A stretch of DNA of 64,000 nt, taken from NCBI GenBank assembly GCA_965140555.1, contig OZ223259.1:3568900-3632899 (forward strand). Reading direction: 5' to 3'. The notes under the pieces are model-generated. The model was given only the letters and a program-made list of their open reading frames with translations. It was not told where the DNA came from and searched no databases. Positions 9,052-18,305 of the stretch are shown in pieces; position 1 is the first letter of the stretch; every line of letters begins with the position of its first letter. This stretch comes from UBA1351 sp965140555. Lineage in GTDB: Bacteria; Bacillota; Clostridia; Lachnospirales; Vallitaleaceae. Made by a program: the position numbers and the translations under genes.

Positions 9052-9483
9052 ATGACATTTAAAGAGATGGCTATGAAGGCAGCGATGATTCGAAATGCTA
9101 TAGAAAAACTGAAAGGCAGCAATCCCATGTTTGATCCGGAGAATGGTGAAACCTACGTTTTATCTTATTTGAACGGGGCTGATTATGCTGTACATCCCAA
9201 AATGATTTCTCAGGATATGAATATAAGTACAGCACGTGTATCAAAGCTCTTATCTCAATTAGAAGACAAGCAGATGATACGACGACGAACGGGAGATCAA
9301 GATCGGCGTCAAATTATTGTGGATATTCTTCCCAAGGGAAGGGAGCATTATTTGAAAACAAAAGAGGCCTATTATTATGGATATGAACGTGTTCTTAGGG
9401 AATTGGGGGAAAAGGATTCTCTAGAATATATTCGTATACAGAATCGAATACTTGATATTGTACGCCAACAGAAAGACATGTAA
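9052..9483 (+). CDS. MarR family transcriptional regulator
   Basis: A 143-residue winged helix-turn-helix protein of typical MarR length. VHPKMISQDMNISTARVSKLLSQLEDKQMIRRR is the recognition region, and DQDRRQIIVDILPKGREHY is the wing and conserved D-x-R-R motif. It begins after AAAGGAG and is followed 12 bases later by an MFS efflux gene, the classic regulator-pump pair. A palindrome in its own promoter is the likely binding site. The ligand is unknown. Confidence 0.92.
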   Translation: MTFKEMAMKAAMIRNAIEKLKGSNPMFDPENGETYVLSYLNGADYAVHPKMISQDMNISTARVSKLLSQLEDKQMIRRRTGDQDRRQIIVDILPKGREHYLKTKEAYYYGYERVLRELGEKDSLEYIRIQNRILDIVRQQKDM

Positions 9484-9495
9484 GAAAGGTTATAT

Positions 9496-10893
9496 ATGAA
9501 TAACAATAAAAAATCAGTCCATTTGATATTTGCAATCGTTATGTCCTGCTCAGTTGTAGGAACATTTCTTCAAACCGCTCTTGTTGTAGCTATTCCTAAG
9601 ATTATGAGTGAATTTCAGGTCCCGGCAACGACGGTGCAATGGTTAACGAGTGCATATTCTTTAGCCATGGGAATTATGATTCCGGCAACAGCTTTTTTAA
9701 TGAAACGATTTAAGACAAGACAATTGCTGTTAGCAGGAATTGTTTTTTATTTGATTGGATTATCCTGCGCGGCGTTAGCCAACACCTTCACTCTTCTGCT
9801 GATAGGCCGCATTATCCAGGCACTAGGAGCCGGATTGACAGTATCGTTGACTCAGGTTGTAATTATCGCTATATTCCCACTGAATAAGCGGGGGTCTGCA
9901 ATGGGTATTTATGGATTAGCGATTGGTGTCGCACCTGTTATTGCGCCTATATTAAGTGGGATTATCGTTGATGTCTACACGTGGCGTTTGATCTTTATTA
10001 TCGGATTGATACTAATGATTACTAATTTTATCGTAGCATTTCGTTCTATGGAGAATGTATTACCGAATGAAATGGTTTCTTTTGACCTTGTTTCTTTTCT
10101 CATGAGTGCAATTGGGTTTTCAGCATTATTAGTGGGATTAGGAAATATCAGTCAAACGGATACATTGACAACGACTGTTTTACTGCCAATAGGCATAGGG
10201 ATTGTAGCACTGATGCTTTTTGTACAACGACAATTAAAGAGTGATATGCCCTTTTTAGAAATGCGGACATTTAAAAATAAAAAATTTCGTCTGGCGGTGA
10301 TCATGAGTATTCTGCTCTATATGGTTATGATTGCAACATCGACATTAATGCCTCTTTATTTACAAGAAGTCAAGAAAATGACGGCAACAAGAGCCGGGAT
10401 TGTTATGTTACCAGGGTCTTTATTAATGGCAATTATTAGTCCCATAGCAGGAAAAGTATATGATAGGTTTGGGATTCGAATACTGTCTATAGCCGGAAGT
10501 GTGGCGATGTTCATTGGATGTATCGGATTGTCTTTTGTCACCGAAACAACACCGATAGCCTATATTGTTGTTGTGTATGCCCTTCGTGTACTTGCTATTA
10601 GTTGTGTATTGATGCCACTGGTGACTTGGGGATTGGGCACACTAGAACAGCACCATACCTCCCATGGGTCGGCACTACTTACGACCCTTCGAACCATAGC
10701 CGGAGCCATAAGTGCAGCCATATTTGTTGCGATTATGAGTATGGCATCAACAGGGGACACATCAGTAACAGAGTCGATTAGTGCAAGAGGTATCGATGTA
10801 GCTTTTATAGGGATTACAATTCTTGCTCTTTTTCAAATGATTCTCGCATACCGTCATGTTAGAGACGTTAAGTCTGAAGAACTCATCAGTTAA
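9496..10893 (+). CDS. MFS drug:H+ antiporter, DHA2 (EmrB/QacA-like) family
   Basis: A 465-residue membrane protein with about 14 predicted membrane spans, the DHA2 layout. Family marks are the N-terminal TVQWLTSAYSLAMGIMIPATAFLMKRF, LLIGRIIQALGAGLTVSLTQ, the GIYGLAIGVAPVIAPILSG motif (antiporter motif C-like) and TWRLIFIIGLI. It would export hydrophobic drugs or toxic compounds using the proton gradient. It is co-transcribed with marR (12-base gap). The substrate cannot be read from the sequence. Confidence 0.9.
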   Translation: MNNNKKSVHLIFAIVMSCSVVGTFLQTALVVAIPKIMSEFQVPATTVQWLTSAYSLAMGIMIPATAFLMKRFKTRQLLLAGIVFYLIGLSCAALANTFTLLLIGRIIQALGAGLTVSLTQVVIIAIFPLNKRGSAMGIYGLAIGVAPVIAPILSGIIVDVYTWRLIFIIGLILMITNFIVAFRSMENVLPNEMVSFDLVSFLMSAIGFSALLVGLGNISQTDTLTTTVLLPIGIGIVALMLFVQRQLKSDMPFLEMRTFKNKKFRLAVIMSILLYMVMIATSTLMPLYLQEVKKMTATRAGIVMLPGSLLMAIISPIAGKVYDRFGIRILSIAGSVAMFIGCIGLSFVTETTPIAYIVVVYALRVLAISCVLMPLVTWGLGTLEQHHTSHGSALLTTLRTIAGAISAAIFVAIMSMASTGDTSVTESISARGIDVAFIGITILALFQMILAYRHVRDVKSEELIS

Positions 10894-11058
10894 TATTGCA
10901 ATCTTAATACGAGTGTCGTGTACTGGCGCGCCCATAAAGAGACAAATTATTTGTTCAAATAGGAACATGTCAGCACACGAGTGGGTATAAAGCATGTTAT
11001 AATTGGTGCAGAAGAAAAATATTCCTATAGTAGACAAGAGAAGGGATGCAGACTTTTT

Positions 11059-13137
11059 ATGCAGAAATGTTCAGTAATAGAGGCGATAAATGCTTATGAA
11101 GCCGGTAATTGGAAACCGATGAAACAACATCGTTGGTTAATGTATCTGGCCATGGCCAAAGAACAACGGGTAAACTATGAGTATATAGATTCGATGCAGC
11201 AGCTTCAGGAAAATCGTTTGATTTCATATGTGAAGAAAACGCTGGATGTCTTGGGTACCTATGCGTTGAACCCCCAGGTTAGGTCATGGATTGAATCGGT
11301 TTTGGTTTGGTCCGAGGTAGCAAAGGGTGGGACCGAGTATCATCAATGTCAGTGGGAAAAAGAAGGGATCAATCTTTATGCCCATAATGAAGGTTCAGCA
11401 GCTATCTATATGAAAGAATATGGAAATAATGGGAATGAAATCGTAGAAACGTTAATAGAGACCCATGGGCTTTTAGGTCAATATATTCGTGGAGAGGTCC
11501 CGCTATCCCATAGTCAACGTCTTCTTTCTCTTAGAGATGTTGATTATGGTGACATGGATTTCGAATCAGTGCTTTTGGTTTTGAATCACTGTATCATTGC
11601 CGGTGTAAGCCAAGACTTATGGTTGTCGGTCAAACAAGATATTCAGAAAGCAATTTTAGATTTGATAGAAGAAAACCAAGGAGACTGTACGACGAGAGAA
11701 CGATTGAAACAGCTGCGTAGGCAATCGGCATTGCAAGGTGAAGATTTTGAACAATCGTTTCGAAAAGTATCCGATGAGATGGCAAGTGTTGGGTATTGTC
11801 TTCAGTCAATACTCGATGATTGGATGACGAATCGAGAAATTTGGTATTTTGAAGCAGCCTTGCATGAGTTTACCTTTGAAGAAGTTATAAAAATAATACT
11901 ATTGAGTCAGAAATCCCCATTACTTCATAAAATTAAGCATATCAGCTTTGAAGAAGTCATGAAGGACATGTATTATGATTATCAAGGTGAGAAAAAAATT
12001 AATCTCTATAAAAAGCGAATGATTGAAAAGTATTTAGGTGAGGTAACTTATGGAGAGATTATGGAAGGAAAGCAAGGGGACAGTACCCATCTATCCCTAA
12101 CCGTTACCACGCATCCTAATATTCAAGAGATAGCATTTATTATGTTTGATTTTACGAAACCTGCAATTAATCTTATCAATTTTTGTGTTGAGGCAGAGCG
12201 GGCGCAACTGGGATATGAACGTGCTATTGTTCTTGTTTATGATTATTTTGGATTACGAAAAGATAAGTACGATCGTTTTCATAATGAAGCCAGTTATCTA
12301 GCGACGATGAATCAGTCGATTGATTATAAGCAAGTTATTCTGGAGTATATCGTTGGCGAGACGGTTATGGATATTGGTCCCGGAGGCGGAGCGTTAATGG
12401 ATCTGATAGAAGAGAATCATCCGACGATAAGTGTCTTGGGTGTGGATATTTCTATGAATGTCATCGAAGCCCTTAATCGTAAAAAACATCAAGAAAATCG
12501 TCAATGGAATGTACGTTATGGGGATGCATTGAACTTGAGCAATGATTTTGCAAAGGGAAGTATTGATACAATCATTTTCTGTTCGATAATTCATGAACTC
12601 TATTCTTACATAGAAATGGATGGAAAAGTCTTCAATAGGGAGACCATTAGAAAAGCTCTAGTTAGTGCGTATGACATGTTACCTGTAGGTGGACGGATTA
12701 TTATTCGAGATGGAATCATGACGGAACCGATGGATCAATCGCGTATTATTGAATTCAATACCGTAGAGGGAATGAATTTTCTAGAGCGCTATGCAAAAGA
12801 CTTCAAAGGGCGACGGATTCATTATGAAAAAATCGGTTATCGGAAAGTCAAGATGCCGGTTAATGATGCAATGGAATTTTTATATACCTATACGTGGGGG
12901 GAAGAATCTTATGCGCATGAGATTAATGAGCAGTTTGGATACTTTACGCCAAGTGCCTATGAAGCATTTATTAAAGAATCACTCGGTGATTCCGTACAGA
13001 TTTTGGTAAGTAGGCATTATTTGCAAGAAGGCTATACGACAGCACTTGAACCAAAGATTCAGATATATGATGCGAGTGAAAGAATATGTAGTCTACCGGA
13101 CAGTACCTGTCTAATTGTGATTGAGAAAATGACATAG
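11059..13137 (+). CDS. Large protein with C-terminal class I SAM methyltransferase domain
   Basis: About 692 residues from ATG 11059; an upstream in-frame GTG at 10981 would add 26. That GTG lacks a ribosome binding site, and a TATAAT (10998-11003) lies inside the extension, so 11059 is preferred, though AAGGG at 11041-11045 is rather far. Residues to about 400 have no domain I recognise; they are helical and rich in charged residues. Residues about 430-560 contain a Rossmann methyltransferase: ETVMDIGPGGGALMDLI (motif I), VLGVDISMNVIEAL (acidic loop) and SIDTIIFCSIIHELYSY. Later GGRIIIRDGIM is the usual strand after motif III. Substrate unknown; it could modify a metabolite or nucleic acid. 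It is single-gene in context. Confidence 0.7.
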   Translation: MQKCSVIEAINAYEAGNWKPMKQHRWLMYLAMAKEQRVNYEYIDSMQQLQENRLISYVKKTLDVLGTYALNPQVRSWIESVLVWSEVAKGGTEYHQCQWEKEGINLYAHNEGSAAIYMKEYGNNGNEIVETLIETHGLLGQYIRGEVPLSHSQRLLSLRDVDYGDMDFESVLLVLNHCIIAGVSQDLWLSVKQDIQKAILDLIEENQGDCTTRERLKQLRRQSALQGEDFEQSFRKVSDEMASVGYCLQSILDDWMTNREIWYFEAALHEFTFEEVIKIILLSQKSPLLHKIKHISFEEVMKDMYYDYQGEKKINLYKKRMIEKYLGEVTYGEIMEGKQGDSTHLSLTVTTHPNIQEIAFIMFDFTKPAINLINFCVEAERAQLGYERAIVLVYDYFGLRKDKYDRFHNEASYLATMNQSIDYKQVILEYIVGETVMDIGPGGGALMDLIEENHPTISVLGVDISMNVIEALNRKKHQENRQWNVRYGDALNLSNDFAKGSIDTIIFCSIIHELYSYIEMDGKVFNRETIRKALVSAYDMLPVGGRIIIRDGIMTEPMDQSRIIEFNTVEGMNFLERYAKDFKGRRIHYEKIGYRKVKMPVNDAMEFLYTYTWGEESYAHEINEQFGYFTPSAYEAFIKESLGDSVQILVSRHYLQEGYTTALEPKIQIYDASERICSLPDSTCLIVIEKMT

Positions 13138-13164
13138 TTATTTGTTCATAAGATGATTAAACCT

Positions 13165-13193
13165 TTGACATATTTGTTTGTTATGATTAGAAT
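13165..13193 (+). promoter_or_regulatory. Sigma-A promoter of the diguanylate cyclase gene
   Basis: Consensus TTGACA (13165-13170), 17 bases, TAGAAT (13188-13193), 31 bases before the ATG. Confidence 0.8.
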
Positions 13194-13224
13194 ACATGAC
13201 AGAGAATAATTGAAGGAGTATACG

Positions 13225-14733
13225 ATGAAGTTAAGTACAAGAATGACACTCATATCACTTGGGATAACACTAATAACAGCACTTGTTGTCGTTCTCATTT
13301 TTAATAGTAATAATACACGGGAGTATAGAACCGTTGAAGAGCATGTTTTTGAAAAACGTATACAAGAAAAGGCAATATTTTTGGAAAATTCTCTCCTTGA
13401 TATGGAATTGTTTGTTCATGATTGGGCATATTGGGATTATATCTATGCCTATATTAATGGTGAAAATGATTCCTTTATTGACGAGAATATGACCGAGGAA
13501 TCTTATTTAAACTATGGAATGGACTATTTTGCCGTTTATGATGAGACGATGCAGGTGGTTTATGATGCCAAATTTAACCGGCAGGAGGGGCGATTAGACG
13601 CTATTCAGCCCAAAATATTAAATATTTTCAGAGATGTCGGATATGCCACCGGTGTTATGGACATTGACGGTCAATGGATTGTATATTCAGGGTCTCCTAT
13701 TAATACAACGAAGGGCAACAATAAGCCGGAAGGCTTGCTTGTATTTGCCTATGATTTAACAGCTGATATATTACGGCGTACAGGGCGTATTATTAATCCG
13801 GAACTAGAGCGTGCTATTGTAGGAAAGGACCACCGAGATGACGGATATATCGTAGTAACGAGTAAGGAAGATTCAGCCTATGATATAGAGTCAGGGTTTG
13901 CTCATACAGATGATGCAGTGAGTAAGGCCTATATTTATTATCCTGTTTTGAATAAAAATGAGGAGCTTGAAATGTCCTTTGTTATGAATAACAGTATACA
14001 GGCTTTGGGTAAGAAGCATATTATGGAAAAAACAATTTTGATTACCTTAGCAATGGTGCTATTAGGTGGTGTATTGACTTGGGTTGTTCGTTATATGCTT
14101 ATCAGTCGCATTGTCAATCTAGAAGCTCAGATGTATGGAATAACGGCAAAAGGTAGTGTGGACGAACGCATTGTGGAACGTCACAATGATGAGTTGGGTC
14201 GTATATCACGAAGCATTAACACTATGTTAGATGAACTGGAATCAGTACACAATGAGATTAAGTACCTTGCAGAGCATGATGAATTGACAGGAGCACTGAC
14301 TCGAAGGACAGGACTGAATATGCTTGAAAAGGGAATTAGTCAGTCACGAAAATCAAATCAAGTATTGACGATTGCCTATATGGATATTGACGGTTTGAAG
14401 GTTATCAATGATAGTTACGGCCATGTTGAAGGGGATACCCTTATTAAGACAGTTGCCCATTGTATCATGGAATCTTTAGGAGATAAGGGAACTATGGTGC
14501 GAATGGGAGGCGATGAATTTATGGTCATCTTTCAGGAGATTACCTCAGATAGAGCCACAGCAATAATGGAAGAAAGCCGTCGAATGCTCAATAGGAGAGA
14601 AGCAGAATTAGAGGCGGAATATACGATGAGTTTTAGTTATGGGATTACATCGTATAATGGAGAAGACGATGCAGATTCATTCGTTGAACTTGCAGATACA
14701 TCCATGTACAGACAACGAGCCAGAGATAGGTAG
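13225..14733 (+). CDS. Membrane diguanylate cyclase with CHASE4 sensor domain
   Basis: 502 residues from ATG 13225; the GAAGGAG at 13211-13217 sits just ahead, which rules out the earlier TTG. Order: membrane helix (about 8-25); extracellular CHASE4 domain (about 40-250) with the hallmark HDWAYWDYIYAYING; second membrane helix (about 265-288); HAMP-like linker; GGDEF domain (about 340-500). The active-site loop is RMGGDEFMVIF, so it should make c-di-GMP from two GTP. The RxxD inhibitory site five residues upstream of GGDEF is absent, so product inhibition there is unlikely. It lies directly before a YesN-type response regulator; a functional link is only suggested by position. Confidence 0.9.
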   Translation: MKLSTRMTLISLGITLITALVVVLIFNSNNTREYRTVEEHVFEKRIQEKAIFLENSLLDMELFVHDWAYWDYIYAYINGENDSFIDENMTEESYLNYGMDYFAVYDETMQVVYDAKFNRQEGRLDAIQPKILNIFRDVGYATGVMDIDGQWIVYSGSPINTTKGNNKPEGLLVFAYDLTADILRRTGRIINPELERAIVGKDHRDDGYIVVTSKEDSAYDIESGFAHTDDAVSKAYIYYPVLNKNEELEMSFVMNNSIQALGKKHIMEKTILITLAMVLLGGVLTWVVRYMLISRIVNLEAQMYGITAKGSVDERIVERHNDELGRISRSINTMLDELESVHNEIKYLAEHDELTGALTRRTGLNMLEKGISQSRKSNQVLTIAYMDIDGLKVINDSYGHVEGDTLIKTVAHCIMESLGDKGTMVRMGGDEFMVIFQEITSDRATAIMEESRRMLNRREAELEAEYTMSFSYGITSYNGEDDADSFVELADTSMYRQRARDR

Positions 14734-14819
14734 ATCCATTGATTTTTGGCATGTAGTGGATTGAACACAAGAGGGTTAGGGATACTTTCTTGTATAAGAA
14801 TTAGAAATGAGGTAATTCG

Positions 14820-16385
14820 ATGTATAAATTACTAATTGTCGATGATGAGTCGATAGAACGTGAAGCCATTCGCTATATTGTGTCAAAAAGCGATTTGGCT
14901 ATTGATACAGTGGAAGAAGCCAAAGACGGTTATCATGCACTGTCCCAAGCTGCTGACGTTGACCCGGATATAGTTTTGTTGGATATACGTATGCCCGGTT
15001 TAGATGGACTCGAAGTGGGGCGTATTCTAAGAAAACAGAAACCGACGATTAAGATTATCTATATGACGGCCTTTGACAGCTTTGATTATGCGAAAGAAGC
15101 GATTAAAATTGGGGTAGAAGAATTTATTGTTAAGCCGGCACCTATTGATAAGACGATTGAAATCTTGGCAACCTGCATACAGAAACTAGATGAAGATGAG
15201 CGACTTAAGCGTCAACAAGAAAATTTAGAGGTAAAGCTCATTCAAATTTCGGGATATTTGGAAAGTGAATTTGTAAACTCTGTTGTAAACGGTGAAATTG
15301 ATGAGCAACAAGCCGGTGACTATCTTAATTTTATGTTGAGTGAGTTTAAAGAAGGGTTTGGTGTTGTCATTGAAATTGGTGATGATTATAGCCATGGGAG
15401 TCTCCTTCATAGAAATATGGTTAAGAAACGTTTTGTGGAAAAGCTCACAATCTTGCTTAAGGAAAATGTTAAATTTTTAATGAATCAAGTAAAAAACACA
15501 ATTTATATTCTCGTGTTTGGTTATGATTCTGATAAAAAAAAGACCATTGTTCGTACAATTGAAGATGAGATTGATTTAGTGACAGAAGAGATAAATGAAC
15601 AATTGGCGATACCGATTTTTTATGGTTTCGGAAAACCATGTAGTCAAATCTCGTCTATGTGGAAATCCTTTGCCAGAGCAAAAGCAGCGTCAAGGGACAT
15701 GATGATGGAAAAGGCCGAAAACGATGAGGAACTCACAACGCCTTTATCCGGTATGGATTATAAGGAACATGAACTGTGCATTAGTATTTTCAAAGGCGAA
15801 GAAGCTGAGATGAAGCGTATTGCTGATGAAATCCTAGATAATATTGTTTATGCCAACAATGATATTAATGCCATTCGTTTAAAGTTGTATGAATTTGTTA
15901 TTCTTTTGAATCGCTATCTGAACAAAGAAAGTCAACAAAAACATGCAGTACCAAACTATATTTTTGACGATCTAAAGGATATTGAGTCTCGAGGAGAAGC
16001 AAGAAATTATATTCATCGTTATTTGGTCGGAATACTCGAGGAAATAGATGAGCAAAAAGATTCAAAGACGACAAATGTTTTAGACCATGCCATAGAGTAT
16101 ATTGAATCAAATTATCAGCAGGGGATAACCCTTGAAGATGTCGCCTTTGAAATTGGCTTTAGCACCTATTATTTTGGTAAAATGTTTAAGAAGACTTATA
16201 AAACAAGCTTTACAGATTATTTAACAGACGTGCGAATAAGAAAAGCTAAAGAATTGTTGAGAAACCCCGGAATAACGGTAAAGGATATTACGTATGAGGT
16301 GGGTTATATGGACCCGAATTACTTTACTCGTGTGTTTAAGAAACATGAAGGCGTGACACCTACAGAATATAGGAATCAATTCTGA
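14820..16385 (+). CDS. YesN-type response regulator (REC + AraC DNA-binding domain)
   Basis: 521 residues. The N-terminal receiver domain (1-120) has KLLIVDDESIEREAI, the phospho-acceptor Asp in IVLLDIRMPGLDG, and the Thr/Lys switch residues in YMTAF and IVKPAP. A middle region (about 140-400) is typical of YesN-like proteins. The C-terminal AraC-type helix-turn-helix pair (about 420-521) includes ITLEDVAFEIGFSTYYFGKMFKK and VKDITYEVGYMDPNYFTRVFKKHEGVTPTEYR. Such regulators normally work with YesM-type sensor kinases and control sugar uptake; no kinase gene is in the window. It is followed by a TRAP transporter with an inverted repeat just upstream of its promoter, the likely target. Confidence 0.9.
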   Translation: MYKLLIVDDESIEREAIRYIVSKSDLAIDTVEEAKDGYHALSQAADVDPDIVLLDIRMPGLDGLEVGRILRKQKPTIKIIYMTAFDSFDYAKEAIKIGVEEFIVKPAPIDKTIEILATCIQKLDEDERLKRQQENLEVKLIQISGYLESEFVNSVVNGEIDEQQAGDYLNFMLSEFKEGFGVVIEIGDDYSHGSLLHRNMVKKRFVEKLTILLKENVKFLMNQVKNTIYILVFGYDSDKKKTIVRTIEDEIDLVTEEINEQLAIPIFYGFGKPCSQISSMWKSFARAKAASRDMMMEKAENDEELTTPLSGMDYKEHELCISIFKGEEAEMKRIADEILDNIVYANNDINAIRLKLYEFVILLNRYLNKESQQKHAVPNYIFDDLKDIESRGEARNYIHRYLVGILEEIDEQKDSKTTNVLDHAIEYIESNYQQGITLEDVAFEIGFSTYYFGKMFKKTYKTSFTDYLTDVRIRKAKELLRNPGITVKDITYEVGYMDPNYFTRVFKKHEGVTPTEYRNQF

Positions 16386-16408
16386 AACGTATAAGGCGCA
16401 TAACAAAA

Positions 16409-16441
16409 AGAGTTTCCGTTTAATTGGAAGCTCTTTTTTTG
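16409..16441 (+). terminator. Intrinsic terminator after the response regulator
   Basis: AGAGTTTCC (16409-16417) pairs with GGAAGCTCT (16426-16434) with one G-U pair, followed by a T run. Confidence 0.85.
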
Positions 16442-16500
16442 CTATAGGCAGAGAGTTAGAGATCTACAGTAGTAAATTTTGGTGATTAAGTATAGAAGTT

Positions 16501-16580
16501 AGTAGCATTGTGTCCAAAATGTACTAGTATTGAGCTTCTAAATGCTACTTTGTTGTCTAAATAGTATGGTAAGATATATT
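16501..16580 (+). promoter_or_regulatory. TRAP operon promoter with upstream inverted repeat
   Basis: AGTAGCATT (16501-16509) and AATGCTACT (16541-16549) form an exact 9-bp inverted repeat with 31 bases between. TTGTCT (16553-16558), 16 bases, TATATT (16575-16580) is the probable promoter. The right arm ends 3 bases before the -35, a placement expected for an AraC-type activator. Binding by the adjacent YesN-type regulator is an inference. Confidence 0.6.
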
Positions 16581-16624
16581 TCGTAACAAAACAAAAATAT
16601 CTTATAATTCATTTGGAGGGAACT

Positions 16625-17701
16625 ATGAAAAAGAAATTTTTTGCAATCCTATTGACACTTGTTATGGTTGTTGCATTGGCAGGCTGTGGCCTTCAATCAC
16701 CAACTGAAAATGAAGACACAAACACACCGGATACGGATGCTTCTACAGACAGTAATTCTGATGATGATTCAACATCAGCAGATGCGATTACATTAGTTTA
16801 TGCAGAAGTGAATCCATTAGATACCATTGTTGGACGTACGGATACAGCTTTTGTTGAAAAAGTTGAAGAATTATCCGGGGGTTCAATCAACATTGATTTA
16901 CAAGCAAGTGGTGTATTAGGATCTGAAAACGACGTGCTTGATGCAATGCTAGGTGGTGGCGGTACGATTCAAATGTCACGTATTTCTGCCTTTGCATTAA
17001 CAAGTTACGGCGGCGATAAATCAAAATTATTATCTGTACCTTATACATTTGCAAATCGTGAACATTTTTGGAAGTTTGCAACATCAGACCTTGCACCTGA
17101 ATTCTTACTTGAGCCACATGAAAATGGAAGTGGTGTAAGAGGTTTGTTTTATGGTGAAGAAGGTTTCCGTCATTTCTTTACAACGGAACCAGTGGAAACG
17201 ATGGAAGATTTAGCCGGTATGAAATTACGTGTATCCAATGACCCGGTTATGAAAGGTATGGTTGAAGCTTTAGGTGCTTCATCAACTGTTGTAGCATTTG
17301 GTGAATTGTACTCAGCTCTTCAAACTGGCGTTGTCGTTGGTGCGGAACAACCGATTGCTAACTACAAATCCAATGCATTCCAAGAAGTGGCACCAAATTT
17401 AATTCTTGACGGTCATACACTAGGTGCAATCCAAGTGGTTATTACAGATGAAGCTTGGGATTCATTAACAGAAGAACAACAAGGTATCTTAATGGAAGCC
17501 GGAGAGTATGCATCACAATACAATCGTGAGATTTCAGAACAAGCTGAAAATGAAGTGCTTCAATCTTTGATTGATGAAGGTGTTAATGTAGTTGAGGTAA
17601 ATGATATCAAACCATGGCAAGAAGCATGTAAAGATGTTATTGCTGAAGCGACAAAAGATAATGTAGCTCTTTATCAAGAAATCTTAAATTTACAACAATA
17701 G
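16625..17701 (+). CDS. dctP: TRAP transporter substrate-binding lipoprotein, DctP family
   Basis: 358 residues from ATG 16625, with GGAGGG at 16615-16620. The signal peptide ends in a lipobox (VALAGC, Cys about residue 22), followed by a low-complexity Asp/Thr/Ser linker (about 27-55). The DctP domain has VLGSENDVLDAMLGGG, the conserved-Arg strand GMKLRVSNDPVMKGMVEALGA, and AFGELYSALQTGVVVGAEQPIANYKS. The Arg normally binds the carboxylate of the ligand, so a sugar acid or other organic acid is expected. It is the first gene of the transporter operon and is separated from dctQ by a stem-loop. With pectinases 3-5 kb away, a uronate or uronide ligand is reasonable but unproven. Confidence 0.92.
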   Translation: MKKKFFAILLTLVMVVALAGCGLQSPTENEDTNTPDTDASTDSNSDDDSTSADAITLVYAEVNPLDTIVGRTDTAFVEKVEELSGGSINIDLQASGVLGSENDVLDAMLGGGGTIQMSRISAFALTSYGGDKSKLLSVPYTFANREHFWKFATSDLAPEFLLEPHENGSGVRGLFYGEEGFRHFFTTEPVETMEDLAGMKLRVSNDPVMKGMVEALGASSTVVAFGELYSALQTGVVVGAEQPIANYKSNAFQEVAPNLILDGHTLGAIQVVITDEAWDSLTEEQQGILMEAGEYASQYNREISEQAENEVLQSLIDEGVNVVEVNDIKPWQEACKDVIAEATKDNVALYQEILNLQQ

Positions 17702-17725
17702 AAATTATTATAACGATTTCTACAA

Positions 17726-17757
17726 AGACACAAAGGAGCAGTTGTTCCTTTGTGTCT
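17726..17757 (+). other. Strong stem-loop between dctP and dctQ
   Basis: AGACACAAAGGA (17726-17737) and TCCTTTGTGTCT (17746-17757) form a perfect 12-bp stem with an 8-base loop. No T run follows. Stem-loops here often protect the 3' end of the binding-protein message, or partly block read-through, so that the binding protein outnumbers the membrane parts. Confidence 0.7.
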
Positions 17758-17780
17758 GATGCTATCTAAGGAGGTAAGTT

Positions 17781-18305
17781 ATGCCACAGATTTTTAACAA
17801 AATTGATAAAATCAAACCGGCTTATGATATGACATATAAGGTTGTATTATTTATCTGTAAACTTTTATTAGTTGTTGATATTTTAATAACGACAATGGCA
17901 GTTATCGGTCGTTTTGTTTCATTTATTCCTGACCCTGCATGGAGTGAGGAAATTGTTCTAACTTGTATGGCTTATATGGCAGTGCTTTCTGCTGCATTGG
18001 CAATACGTAAAGGTTCCCATATTCGCATGATGGCCTTTGACCGCTATTTACCCAAAAAATTGATTCTTGGTTTAGACTTATTAGCGGATATATCCATTGT
18101 CGTATTGGCCCTTGTCATGATTGTAGTGGGATGGAATTATGCAGTGCGCTTAGGAGGACGAGCATCTTATGTGAGTATTCCTAGTCTTTCAAAATTTTGG
18201 ATGTACTTTCCGATTCCATTAGCAGGAGTTGCCATGCTGATTTTTGAAATGGAGTCAATCTATAACCATATTCGTGGTCTGTTCATTAAGGAGGAAAACC
18301 TATGA
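17781..18305 (+). CDS. dctQ: TRAP transporter small membrane subunit, DctQ family
   Basis: 174 residues with four predicted membrane helices (about 22-42, 58-78, 100-122, 140-162), the standard DctQ plan. WSEEIVLTCMAYMAVLSAALAIRKGSHIRM is the family signature. AGGAGGT precedes the ATG, and the stop codon overlaps the dctM start (ATGA), so translation is coupled. It joins DctM to form the sodium-driven permease. Confidence 0.92.
   Translation: MPQIFNKIDKIKPAYDMTYKVVLFICKLLLVVDILITTMAVIGRFVSFIPDPAWSEEIVLTCMAYMAVLSAALAIRKGSHIRMMAFDRYLPKKLILGLDLLADISIVVLALVMIVVGWNYAVRLGGRASYVSIPSLSKFWMYFPIPLAGVAMLIFEMESIYNHIRGLFIKEENL

Noticed and set aside
10981..11058. Longer N-terminus of the methyltransferase-domain protein from GTG 10981
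   Set aside because: No ribosome site, and a TATAAT lies inside the extension; kept only as an alternative.
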